This document shows, piece after piece, positions 12,386 through 20,831 of a stretch of DNA of 64,000 bases. The translations under genes and the position numbers were made by a program. The notes beneath the pieces are model-generated. The model worked only from the letters and a program-made list of their open reading frames with translations, did no database searches and was not told the origin of the DNA. The stretch comes from Agromyces larvae. Lineage in GTDB: Bacteria > Actinomycetota > Actinomycetes > Actinomycetales > Microbacteriaceae. The DNA is taken from NCBI RefSeq assembly GCF_022811705.1, contig NZ_CP094528.1, positions 2,294,001 through 2,358,000 on the forward strand. The letters are read 5' to 3'. How positions within the stretch are numbered: position 1 is the first letter of the stretch; every line of letters begins with the position of its first letter.

Positions 12386-12844
12386 CTACTCGTCGACACC
12401 CGACCCCACCGCCGCCGACCTCCGAGTTGCGACAAGCGCCGTCGCGACCGCGAATGCGAATGGCGTCGCGTGGCTGATCGAGACCGAGATCTCCTCGATG
12501 CCCTCTCCGAGGGCGAGCGCCTCCGCCGGTGCGGTCAGCCGGACGGTCGGCGCGCCCACGGTATCCGCCAGAATCTCGATGTCGGGCCAGCCGAACGCCT
12601 GCTCAGGGCCCCATCGGAGGATCTTGAACACCGCCTCCTTCGCCGCAAACCGGCCAGCCGTGTAGCGGACGACGGATGCATCGGTCACATCGCCGACGAT
12701 CGACGCTCGCTCCGCGTCGCTCAGAATGCGTCGGAGATATCGGTCTCCGAAATCGACCAAACCTTCGCGGATGTCGATGATGCTCTGCACATCGCACCCG
12801 ACCCTCACCTGGACCTCCCGTTGCGTCACCCTGTCCGTGCCCAT
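12386..12844 (-). CDS. AcpS-type holo-carrier-protein synthase
   Basis: A 152-residue 4'-phosphopantetheinyl transferase of the AcpS type. I start it at the ATG at 12844, which follows GGAAGGGGCGG; the upstream part of the frame is not protein-like. Motifs: VGCDVQSI with Asp18, GRFAAKEAVFKIL with Glu70 (the magnesium-binding pair of the family), WPDIEI and the end motif EISVSISH. It is slightly longer than typical AcpS (about 120-130 residues). Lying within the cluster and divergent from the carrier-protein gene at 13065, it most likely installs phosphopantetheine on that carrier, distinct from the fatty-acid AcpS expected elsewhere in the genome. Confidence 0.9.
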   Translation of the reverse strand: MGTDRVTQREVQVRVGCDVQSIIDIREGLVDFGDRYLRRILSDAERASIVGDVTDASVVRYTAGRFAAKEAVFKILRWGPEQAFGWPDIEILADTVGAPTVRLTAPAEALALGEGIEEISVSISHATPFAFAVATALVATRRSAAVGSGVDE

Positions 12845-13064
12845 GTTCCGCCCCTTCCGTATGTGAGTCCACCGTGATGGTCCCACCTGGCCGCGACCGT
12901 ATCCGCACCGAGAGGATCCCTCAAACTGGGGGGCAGGCTGATCGCCTCGCCCGAGTATCCTCAGGCAGGGGATCGCAGCATGCACCGTATCCCCGGCAAC
13001 CCGTGTGCAAGTGCACCAACCCGAACGCGGCCGTCGCCGCCCTGCACCAAGGCTGGGAGCAACC
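12845..13064. promoter_or_regulatory. Divergent promoter region of the carrier-protein cluster
   Basis: This 220-bp gap separates the two arms of the cluster (acpS to the left, carrier protein to the right) and must hold both promoters. A variant of the island motif (CAAACTGGGGGGC, 12922-12934) is present, and on the leftward strand GGATACGGT near 12896-12904 offers a -10 like TACGGT. No gene was found in it. Confidence 0.5.
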
Positions 13065-13328
13065 ATGAGCAATTCCATCGACGAAAGGATCCGCAAGGTT
13101 CTCGCAGAATACGCGAGGACGCAGATTCCGATCATCGAACTCAGCGATGACGCCGATCTCTATCAGGCCGGCTTCACCTCGCACGCGAGCGTCAACGTCA
13201 TGCTCGCCCTCGAGGACGCATTCGAGGTTGAGTTCCCCGATGAACTCCTCCGCAAGTCCACCTTCCAGTCCGTCGCGGCCATCCGCGAGGCACTCGAGTC
13301 CCTCGGCGTACTCGACGCGGTTCTCTGA
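13065..13328 (+). CDS. Small acyl/aminoacyl carrier protein
   Basis: An 87-residue carrier protein, start ATG at 13065 preceded by GGGAG. It has the four-helix acidic carrier-protein pattern: helix 1 (IDERIRKVLAEYA), the loop LYQAGF, the modification site FTSHASVNVMLALE with the probable phosphopantetheine Ser39, then EVEFPDELLRKSTFQSVAAIREAL. The usual D-S-L at the attachment site is replaced by T-S-H. It is first in the plus arm, 26 bp before the flavoenzyme gene. It should be primed by the AcpS-type enzyme at 12386 and aminoacylated by the ligase at 11238. A role in fatty acid synthesis is unlikely because no fatty-acid gene is nearby. Confidence 0.9.
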   Translation: MSNSIDERIRKVLAEYARTQIPIIELSDDADLYQAGFTSHASVNVMLALEDAFEVEFPDELLRKSTFQSVAAIREALESLGVLDAVL

Positions 13329-13354
13329 TTCGACACCCCGAAGAGGACAAGAAC

Positions 13355-14539
13355 ATGACAGACATCGCACTGGCGCAGCCGCACACCGCGGAAACGCCCG
13401 GAGAACGACTTCTCACGATCGCCGAACGTGTCGGCAAGGAGGTCGCCGGTCCGGCGGCCTACGATGTCGACCGCGAGGCGCGCTTTCCATCCGAAGCATT
13501 CGACGCTCTGAAGAAGGAAGGCGTGCTCACCGCCCTGGTGCCCGTTGAGCTCGGCGGCATGGGAGCCACGCTCACGGATATCAGCAACGCGATCCGCGTG
13601 CTCGCTCGGTACTGCTCGGCGACGGGCGCTGCGCTGGCAATGCACACGATTGAAATCTTCCTTCTGCTGAAGTACGGCACCACCCCGGCCCTTCGAGCCC
13701 TGCTTTCGGAGATCGTCGACAAGCAGTTGCTCATCGCGAACGCGAACAGCGAGGCCGGCCTCGGTGGCGATGTCATGCGCAGTATCGCCGCGCTCGAGCC
13801 GGACGGCGACGGCTGGCGGCTCGACAAGCAGTCATACGCGGTCTCGTACGGGCTGAGCGCGGACCTCATCGCGTGCACCGCACGTCGCAATCCAGATGCG
13901 GCCGAGACCGACCAAGTGTCGGTGCTCTTCCGCGCAGCGAAATTCAGTCTCGACCCGACGAGCGGCTGGGACACGCTCGGCCTTCGCGGCACGTGCAGCA
14001 CAGGAATCCATCTCACCGGGCACGTGACCGACGACGACATTTTTCCCGTACCATTCGCGGATATCGCCAATGGCGGCGGCGGTCAGCTTCGACACGTCCT
14101 TCTGACCGCCGTATGGACCGGCCTCGCCGAGGCTGCCTTGGAGGAAGCGCACGCCGCTGTACGCGTCTCCGCCCGGCGCAGCATCGGCAAAACCCCCATG
14201 TCGGCGATGCGCCTGGCTGAGATGGCGGCAGACGTCCAAGCAGCGCGCAGCACGCTTGCGGAGGCCCTACGCCGTGTGGAGGCGGCGGCGGCCGCCGACG
14301 ACCTCGAGAACATCGATCTCATCATGACGCTTCGCAACGTCAAGGTGATCACCACCACGACCGCCGTGCATACAGCCACCAAGGCACTCCAGATCTGCAG
14401 CATCAACGGTTTCCGCCGCGGCAAGGAGTACCGGCTCGAGCGAGTGATCCGCGACGCTCATGGCGGGCTCATCATGGTGGGCAACGACCGTTACCTCGAC
14501 GAGAACGCGGAGATGCTCGCCGTCCGGAAATCGATCTGA
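13355..14539 (+). CDS. Acyl-CoA-dehydrogenase-fold flavoenzyme, probably acting on a carrier-bound substrate
   Basis: A 394-residue flavoprotein of the acyl-CoA dehydrogenase superfamily with a good GAGGAC ribosome-binding site. The N-terminal helical domain (FPSEAFDALKKEGVLTALVPVELGG), the central beta domain (GLRGTCSTGIHLTG) and the C-terminal bundle (RLERVIRDAHGGLIMVGNDRYLDEN) are all visible. Where short-chain acyl-CoA dehydrogenases have the catalytic Glu in IYEGT, this protein has IMVGN, so the standard base is absent. It may use another base or act like the related DszC-type flavin monooxygenases, fed by the flavin reductase at 8907. Placed between the carrier and the ATP-grasp gene, it most plausibly oxidises the aminoacyl thioester. 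Dehydrogenation versus hydroxylation cannot be settled by sequence. Confidence 0.8.
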   Translation: MTDIALAQPHTAETPGERLLTIAERVGKEVAGPAAYDVDREARFPSEAFDALKKEGVLTALVPVELGGMGATLTDISNAIRVLARYCSATGAALAMHTIEIFLLLKYGTTPALRALLSEIVDKQLLIANANSEAGLGGDVMRSIAALEPDGDGWRLDKQSYAVSYGLSADLIACTARRNPDAAETDQVSVLFRAAKFSLDPTSGWDTLGLRGTCSTGIHLTGHVTDDDIFPVPFADIANGGGGQLRHVLLTAVWTGLAEAALEEAHAAVRVSARRSIGKTPMSAMRLAEMAADVQAARSTLAEALRRVEAAAAADDLENIDLIMTLRNVKVITTTTAVHTATKALQICSINGFRRGKEYRLERVIRDAHGGLIMVGNDRYLDENAEMLAVRKSI

Positions 14540-14548
14540 CCGGACCCC

Positions 14549-15829
14549 ATGGCACGACAACCCGACAACGCAGAACTGCCGACGCTCGCGTACGTCTACC
14601 ATCCGGAATCGTTTGCTCCGTTGTCGATCATCGAGGCAGCAGAGAGTGTCTGCCAGTTGGTCTGGATCGTCGACTCCTCACAGCCTGCAGTGGCCACGCT
14701 TCGGCGCCTGTTGGAACGGTTCGGTCCGGTCGTGGATGCCGCCGGCCGGTCCCTCGCAGCGGTCGCGGAGTCCGTGCGAGACCACGCCCCGGACGGCATC
14801 GTCTCACTGCACGATGCGGATCTGGTCTGGACAGCGCTCCTGGCCGAACACCTCGGTCTCGCCTTCCACAGCGTCGAAACTGCCATCGCGCTCACGGACA
14901 AGCACGTCCAGCGCCGGGCACTCGCGGAGGGTGGGCTTCCCGTTCCGGCCTTCCGTGTGATTCCCGCCGATGCCGACGCGATGACCGTGGCTGGGGTCGC
15001 CCGCGAGTTCCCGTTTCCTGCAGTCCTCAAGCCGCGCCGCGGCCAGCAGAGCCGCGATACGCTCCCGATCGAGTCCGGGCCGGAACTGGAGGTCACCGTC
15101 CGCGAACTGCGTGCACGACCCGGAACGCCGGCGGAGGAGTACATCCTCGAGGGGTATGTTCCGGACACCGATGCGCCGCTCGGCGGCGAGGGCTTCGCGA
15201 ACTTCGTCTCGGTCGAGAGTGTTATCGAGAACGGCCGCGTGGCGCATGCCTCGATCAGTGCTCGCACCCCGTTTCGATGGCCATTCCGTGAGACGGGCTA
15301 TTTCACTCCCAGCGCGCTCTCGCCCGACGTCCGGGCGGACGTTCTGCGCGCCGCTCGCGATGCGGCTCTCGCCGTGGGTGTGACTGTGGGCTGTCTGCAC
15401 ACGGAGATCAAGCTCACCGATGCCGGACCAGTCGTGATCGAGGTCAACGGTCGACCTGGCGGCGGGATGTCCGAGATGCTCGAGCGAGCCTCCGGCTTCA
15501 GTATCCTCAGGGCTGCACTTCGTCTCGCGGTTGGTGCGCCCGTCGAGCTCGAGGGGCCCGTCCCCTGCGACCGAATCGGGTATCTCCTCTACGTCTTTCC
15601 CCCGTGGGATGCCGGCGTCGTTGATACGGTCGAGGGCTTGTCCGACCTGCGGGCCTTCGACGGAGTCGAAGAGATCGTCCTCGTACGTGGTCCGGGGCAG
15701 CGCATCGACTGGCGCGAGGGGTCCGAGGCTCACGTCTTCCACTTCACTGGTACTGCCCGTGATCTCGATGGACTCCGCCGAGTAATCGCCGCGAGTACGA
15801 CACGCGTGCGGATCAACGGACACGACTGA
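14549..15829 (+). CDS. ATP-grasp domain ligase
   Basis: A 426-residue ATP-grasp enzyme starting 9 bp after the flavoenzyme stop, with only a weak ribosome-binding site, so coupled translation is likely. Seen: a preceding alpha/beta domain (TLAYVYHPESFAPLS), the start of the ATP-grasp fold (ALTDKHVQRRALAEGGLPVPAF), the nucleotide-binding lysine in FPAVLKPRRGQQSRD, a hinge EEYILEGYV, and metal ligands in LHTEIKLTDAGPVVIEVNGRPGGG (Glu/Asn). The family joins a carboxylate, activated as acyl phosphate, to an amine or thiol. In this cluster it could ligate the released or carrier-derived amino acid product to an amine such as an amino sugar. The substrates are unknown. Confidence 0.85.
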   Translation: MARQPDNAELPTLAYVYHPESFAPLSIIEAAESVCQLVWIVDSSQPAVATLRRLLERFGPVVDAAGRSLAAVAESVRDHAPDGIVSLHDADLVWTALLAEHLGLAFHSVETAIALTDKHVQRRALAEGGLPVPAFRVIPADADAMTVAGVAREFPFPAVLKPRRGQQSRDTLPIESGPELEVTVRELRARPGTPAEEYILEGYVPDTDAPLGGEGFANFVSVESVIENGRVAHASISARTPFRWPFRETGYFTPSALSPDVRADVLRAARDAALAVGVTVGCLHTEIKLTDAGPVVIEVNGRPGGGMSEMLERASGFSILRAALRLAVGAPVELEGPVPCDRIGYLLYVFPPWDAGVVDTVEGLSDLRAFDGVEEIVLVRGPGQRIDWREGSEAHVFHFTGTARDLDGLRRVIAASTTRVRINGHD

Positions 15830-16005
15830 TCCAGCGACGCGTCCCATCAACGAAGGCAGTCGTACCGGCATGCGTAGGCGTGGGCCCCCTCATGGCCACC
15901 ACCACACCGGTCGTCCTGACCGACAGTCAGCAGGAGGATGGCGTTCGCAGAAGCATCCTCAAAGGCGTCGCGAGAGGCGAAGTTCATCCCGCTCCACGTA
16001 GCGCC

Positions 16006-16431
16006 TCATTCCGACCGCGCCGTACTCATCGTCTTCCGACGCAGCAGTACCGTCGCCAGGACCGCACCGAGGCAGGCACCGAGAGCATTGCTCAGGATGT
16101 CCCGAGGGTTGGCGTCGCGGGCGGGGAGCAGGATCTGGGCGAACTCGGCACCCACCGAGAGGGCGACAGCGATCGCGAAGCCGCACCAGAACCGCTCGAA
16201 CCACGCGACCGCCAGGAAGCCGATGGGGACGAACAAGAGCACGTTGGCGGGAACGTCCAGGTAGGACGGGCGCATCCAATGCCAGCCGACGACATTGAAG
16301 AACCAACTGTACACACTGCCGAACGCCGTTCCGATCGTGGGCACGAGGAGCACCGCGAGCGCGCCGCCGACGTAGACGACCAGCGCGACGGTCAGCAGCT
16401 TGCGGCTGACCCAGGACGACGGGCTGTGCAA
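16006..16431 (-). CDS. VanZ-like membrane protein
   Basis: A 141-residue membrane protein with the VanZ-like pattern: an N-terminal membrane segment (LLTVALVVYVGGALAVLLVP), then VPANVLLFVPIGFLAVAWF, AVALSVGAEFAQILLP and the family-typical ARDANPRDILSNALGACLGA before a final helix. VanZ is known for low-level teicoplanin resistance in enterococci; members in actinobacteria are mostly uncharacterised membrane proteins near cell-wall and glycan genes. It stands alone on the minus strand, convergent with the ATP-grasp gene across a 176-bp gap that holds no gene. A second VanZ-like gene lies at 47204. Confidence 0.85.
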   Translation of the reverse strand: MHSPSSWVSRKLLTVALVVYVGGALAVLLVPTIGTAFGSVYSWFFNVVGWHWMRPSYLDVPANVLLFVPIGFLAVAWFERFWCGFAIAVALSVGAEFAQILLPARDANPRDILSNALGACLGAVLATVLLRRKTMSTARSE

Positions 16432-16670
16432 GATGGCTCCGTTCGGACGTGCGTGATGCGACGCGCAGTGCCAGGCATTCCTGCGCCGAGAAGCGCCGGC
16501 TCGGGAGGATGCGGCACGGAACGGTCGGGCCGGGGATCCTCGATCCTCGTGTCGCGTGTGGGTGATATCGGGTAGCGACTCGTACCCGACACTGCTGTAA
16601 TTGTTCTCCGCGCCTGCTGCCTGTCAGATCCACGGCGCTACCACGATAAGAGTCCCAACACCTCAGCGAC

Positions 16671-16688
16671 GCCCCCAAACCGGGGGTC
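16671..16688. promoter_or_regulatory. CCCCC-AAAC-CGGGGG palindrome upstream of mdh
   Basis: GCCCCCAAACCGGGGGTC lies 65-82 bp upstream of the mdh start. It resembles the sites at 4938, 8877 and 12348 and also the CCCCCCAACGGGGG segment 66-81 bp upstream of cstA (44019-44034). It could serve mdh, the VanZ gene on the other strand, or both. The binding factor is unknown. Confidence 0.35.
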
Positions 16689-16740
16689 GGACGATCAGCA
16701 CCACCTCGGCGCACCACCCTCGGTGTCGCGCCCACCGGCG

Positions 16741-17772
<1,032 letters not shown>

Positions 17773-17911
17773 GCGGGCCGTATCGAGGCCCCTCCCCTAC
17801 CCCGACACATCCCGCAACGAAGGGTCATCCTCGGCAACAACGCTGGCCCGCGGCATCCGCCCCCGCCTAGCGTGACCGGCATCCGCATCGATCCACCGTG
17901 AGGAGCCGACC

Positions 17912-19042
17912 GTGTCGCAGAACAGCCTGATCCACGAGCCGCTGAAGTTCGCCTACTGGGTGCCGAACGTCTCGGGCGGGCTCGTGGTGTCGAACATCGA
18001 GCAGCGCACCGACTGGTCCTACGACTACAACGTGCGGCTGGCGCAGACCGCCGAGCGCGTCGGCTTCGAGTACGCGCTCTCGCAGGTGCGCTACCTGTCG
18101 AGCTACGGCGCGGCGCAGCAGCACGAGTCGACGTCGATCTCGCTGGCCCTCCTGCTCGCGACCGAGAAGCTGAAGGTCATCGCGGCCGTGCACCCGGGGC
18201 TCTGGGAGCCGGCCGTGCTCGCGAAGTTCATCCTCACCGCCGACCAGTTCTCGAAGGGCCGCGCCGCGGTCAACGTCGTGAGCGGCTGGTTCAAGGACGA
18301 GTACACGAAGCTCGCCCTGCCGTGGCTCGAGCACGACGAACGCTACCGTCGGTCGGCGGAGTTCATCGAGGTGCTGCGCGGGCTCTGGACGCAGGAGAAC
18401 TTCGAGTTCGCGGGCGACTTCTACCGCGTCGACGACTTCACGCTGCGCCCCGGGCCGTACCCCGTCGAAGGCCGCGCCCACCCCGAGATCTTCCAGGGCG
18501 GCAACTCGACCGCCGCGCGGTTCAACGGCGGCGCGCACGCCGACTGGTACTTCTCGAACGGCAAGGACTTCGACGGCTTCACCGAGCAGTACGACGACGT
18601 CACCCGCATCGCCGCCGAGCACGGGCGCACCGTGCGGTTCGGCCTCAACGGGTTCGCGATCGTGCGCGACACCGAAGCCGAGGCGCGCGAGCAGTTGCGC
18701 GAGATCATCGCCCAGGCCGACGAGGCATCGGTCGAGGGGTTCCGCCGCTCGGTGCAGCAGGCCGGCCCCTCCACGCACGACAAGAAGGGCATGTGGGCCG
18801 ACTCCACCTTCGAAGACCTGGTGCAGTACAACGACGGGTTCCGCACCCAGCTCATCGGCGAACCCGAGCAGGTCGCCCGGCGCATCATCGCGTACAAGCA
18901 GCGCGGGGTGAACCTCCTCCTGCTCGGCTTCCTGCACTTCATCGAGGAGGTCGAGCGGTTCGGCACCGAAGTGATCCCGATCGTGCGCGAACTCGAGGCC
19001 GAACTCGACCGCACGGGGGCCGTCGACCCGGTCGCCGTCTGA
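17912..19042 (+). CDS. sfnG: Dimethylsulfone monooxygenase-like (SfnG) flavoprotein
   Basis: A 376-residue luciferase-like FMNH2-dependent monooxygenase. The N-terminus KFAYWVPNVSGGLVVSNIEQRTDW is typical of SfnG, which cleaves dimethylsulfone to methanesulfinate for sulfur scavenging. Other luciferase-fold landmarks are SLALLLATEKLKVIAAVHPGLW, GRAAVNVVSGWFKDEY and PEIFQGGNSTAARF. It starts with GTG at 17912 after GAGGAG. It is followed after 108 bp by a DszC/SfnB-like flavoenzyme, which supports a sulfur-acquisition role. A reductase partner is not adjacent. Related LLM enzymes act on other sulfonates or sulfones, so the substrate is inferred from family resemblance. Confidence 0.88.
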   Translation: MSQNSLIHEPLKFAYWVPNVSGGLVVSNIEQRTDWSYDYNVRLAQTAERVGFEYALSQVRYLSSYGAAQQHESTSISLALLLATEKLKVIAAVHPGLWEPAVLAKFILTADQFSKGRAAVNVVSGWFKDEYTKLALPWLEHDERYRRSAEFIEVLRGLWTQENFEFAGDFYRVDDFTLRPGPYPVEGRAHPEIFQGGNSTAARFNGGAHADWYFSNGKDFDGFTEQYDDVTRIAAEHGRTVRFGLNGFAIVRDTEAEAREQLREIIAQADEASVEGFRRSVQQAGPSTHDKKGMWADSTFEDLVQYNDGFRTQLIGEPEQVARRIIAYKQRGVNLLLLGFLHFIEEVERFGTEVIPIVRELEAELDRTGAVDPVAV

Positions 19043-19049
19043 GCGCATC

Positions 19050-19072
19050 GGCGAGGCGAGCCGCGCCTCGCC
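19050..19072. terminator. Intergenic hairpin between sfnG and the sfnB-like gene
   Basis: GGCGAGGCG-agccg-CGCCTCGCC forms a perfect 9-bp stem right after the sfnG stop codon. There is no T-run, so it may be a partial terminator or an mRNA-stabilising element within the two-gene unit. Confidence 0.45.
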
Positions 19073-19150
19073 GCAGACGTCCCGACGTCGACGGCTGGAC
19101 CCCGTCGACGCAGGGCGAACCCACTGATCAGCGACACCGAAAGGACGATC

Positions 19151-20395
19151 ATGACTCTGACATCAGCGACGCCCGACGTCGTCACCGACCGTTGGCGAGG
19201 CGCGGCCCGACCACAGACTAGCGCCGAGTGGCTGGTGCGTGCCGAGGAGGTCTCCGACATCCTGGCCGCCGACGCGGTCGAGCGCGACCGAGCCGGCGGC
19301 ACCCCGCGGGCCGAGGTCGAACTGCTCAAGGCGTCGGGCCTCGTGACGCTGCTCGGCCCCGTCGAGCACGGCGGCGGCGGGCAGCGATGGGAGACCGCGT
19401 ACCGCGTGATCCGCATCATCGCCCGCGGCGACGGCTCGATCGGCCAGCTCCTCGGATACCACTACCTCTGGGCGTGGGCGGCACGCCTCGTCGCCACCGA
19501 CGAGCAGATCGCCGCGGTCGAGGAGGCGTACACCGCGGGCAACCTGTTCTTCGGCGGCGCGGTCAACCCGCGCGACGCCGACCTCGTCATCACCGAGGAC
19601 GGCGACGAGCTCGTGTTCAACGGCCGCAAGTCGTTCTCGACCGGTGGCGTCGTCTCCGACCTGACGGTGCTCGAGGGAGTGCTCGACGGCACCGACACCC
19701 ACATCTTCGCGATCGTGCCCACCGACCAGGAGGGCATCGTGTTCGCGCACGACTGGGACAACCTCGGGCAGCGCCTCACCGAGTCGGGCGCGGTCGAGAT
19801 CCGCGACGTGCGGGTGCCGTGGTCGCAGGCCGCGGGCTTCGTCGACCGCGAGTTCGTGCCACTGGTCTACAACACCTGGAACGTGCCCGCGATCCAGCTC
19901 GTGTTCGCGAACTTCTACCTCGGCATCGCCGAGGGGGCGCTGCGCACCGCAACCGGGTACACCCGGTCGCACACCCGGGCGTGGCCATACGGCGGCGACG
20001 ACAAGGCGCGGGCCACCGAGGAGTGGTACATCCTCGAGGGGTACGGGCAGCTGCAGTCCAAGCTCTGGGCCGACGCGGCGCTCATCGACCAGGTGGGCGC
20101 CGAGATCAGCGCCGAACTGCATGCGCCGCGCGAGGAGACCACGCCGTACCGTCGTGGCGAGCTCGCGGTGCGCATCGCCGCGGCGAAGCTGCGCATCGTC
20201 GAAGACGGCCTCGAGACGGCGACGAAGATCTTCGAGCTCACCGGCGCCCGGGCGAGCGCCAACTCGGTCGGCCTCGACATCTTCTGGCGCAACCTGCGCA
20301 CGCACAGCCTGCACGACCCGATCCCGTACAAGAAGCGCGAGGTCGGCATCCACGCCCTGCTCGGCGAACTGCCCGAGCCCACCTGGTACACCTGA
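19151..20395 (+). CDS. DszC/SfnB-like acyl-CoA-dehydrogenase-fold monooxygenase
   Basis: A 414-residue flavoprotein of the acyl-CoA dehydrogenase superfamily, closest in features to the DszC/SfnB group that oxidises organosulfur compounds with reduced flavin. Seen: ELLKASGLVTLLGPVEHGGGG, GQLLGYHYLWAWAARL, FNGRKSFSTGG (the flavin-contacting strand) and the end RTHSLHDPIPYKKREVG, which replaces the catalytic-Glu loop of true acyl-CoA dehydrogenases. It has an AAAGGA ribosome-binding site and lies downstream of sfnG, so both probably serve sulfur scavenging from sulfones or sulfides. Whether it is SfnB or another desulfurising oxygenase is not resolvable. Confidence 0.85.
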   Translation: MTLTSATPDVVTDRWRGAARPQTSAEWLVRAEEVSDILAADAVERDRAGGTPRAEVELLKASGLVTLLGPVEHGGGGQRWETAYRVIRIIARGDGSIGQLLGYHYLWAWAARLVATDEQIAAVEEAYTAGNLFFGGAVNPRDADLVITEDGDELVFNGRKSFSTGGVVSDLTVLEGVLDGTDTHIFAIVPTDQEGIVFAHDWDNLGQRLTESGAVEIRDVRVPWSQAAGFVDREFVPLVYNTWNVPAIQLVFANFYLGIAEGALRTATGYTRSHTRAWPYGGDDKARATEEWYILEGYGQLQSKLWADAALIDQVGAEISAELHAPREETTPYRRGELAVRIAAAKLRIVEDGLETATKIFELTGARASANSVGLDIFWRNLRTHSLHDPIPYKKREVGIHALLGELPEPTWYT

Positions 20396-20496
20396 CCGAC
20401 GCGGCACCCGACCGGCGCGGCGCCCGACCGGCGCAGCGCCCGACCGACGGAGCACCGATCGGTCGCCACGCAGCCGCGATCTGCGAGGCTGGGGGC

Positions 20497-20670
20497 ATGG
20501 CACGCGAACCCATGTCCCCAGCCCGGCGTCAGCAGCTGATCGTCGGCCTCGTCGTCGGCCTGCTCGTCGGCGTCGGCATCAGCCTGTGGACGGGATTCTG
20601 GCTGTGGCTCGCCGCCGGTGCCGCCGTCGGACTCGCCGCCGGGGCGATCATGAAACCGCCCGGCGAGTAG
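20497..20670 (+). CDS. Small two-helix membrane protein
   Basis: A 57-residue protein from the ATG at 20497. After a short charged N-terminus (REPMSPARRQQ) it has two hydrophobic helices rich in Gly, Leu and Val (LIVGLVVGLLVGVGISLW and FWLWLAAGAAVGLAAGAIM) with a short loop between, ending in KPPGE. The GxxxG-like spacing suggests helix packing or oligomerisation. No family is recognised. It lies on its own between the sulfur genes and a 17-bp repeat array. Confidence 0.65.
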   Translation: MAREPMSPARRQQLIVGLVVGLLVGVGISLWTGFWLWLAAGAAVGLAAGAIMKPPGE

Positions 20671-20771
20671 CGCACCCCGGCCAGCCGCGCACCCCGGCGA
20701 CTCGCGCACCCCGGCGAGCCGCGCACCCTGGCGACTCACGCACCCCGGCCAGCCGCGCACCCCGGCCCGCC
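20670..20771. repeat. 17-bp tandem repeat array, six copies
   Basis: Six consecutive, slightly diverged copies of GCGCACCCCGGCSASYC, with variation mainly at the last five bases and one CCCTGG variant. The array directly follows the small membrane protein gene and precedes a terminator-like hairpin. It may be a minisatellite-type expansion; no coding role is evident. Confidence 0.8.
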
Positions 20772-20783
20772 GCGCAGACCGAA

Positions 20784-20815
20784 CGGGCCGCCGCCCCCGG
20801 AGGGACGACGGCCCG
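20784..20815. terminator. Bidirectional terminator-like hairpin
   Basis: CGGGCCGCCG pairs with CGACGGCCCG (10-bp stem, one mismatch, 12-nt loop) between the plus-strand membrane protein gene and the convergent acyl-CoA oxidase gene ending at 20832. Confidence 0.6.
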
Positions 20816-20831
20816 CGCTGCGGAGCATCCG

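Noticed and set aside
15830..16005. Small gene in the gap after the ATP-grasp gene
   Set aside because: Short frames here have no start signal, no family resemblance and continue as antisense of the VanZ gene.
20670..20771. CRISPR array
   Set aside because: The 17-bp units are contiguous, with no spacers; the same holds for the 19-bp and 28-bp arrays.
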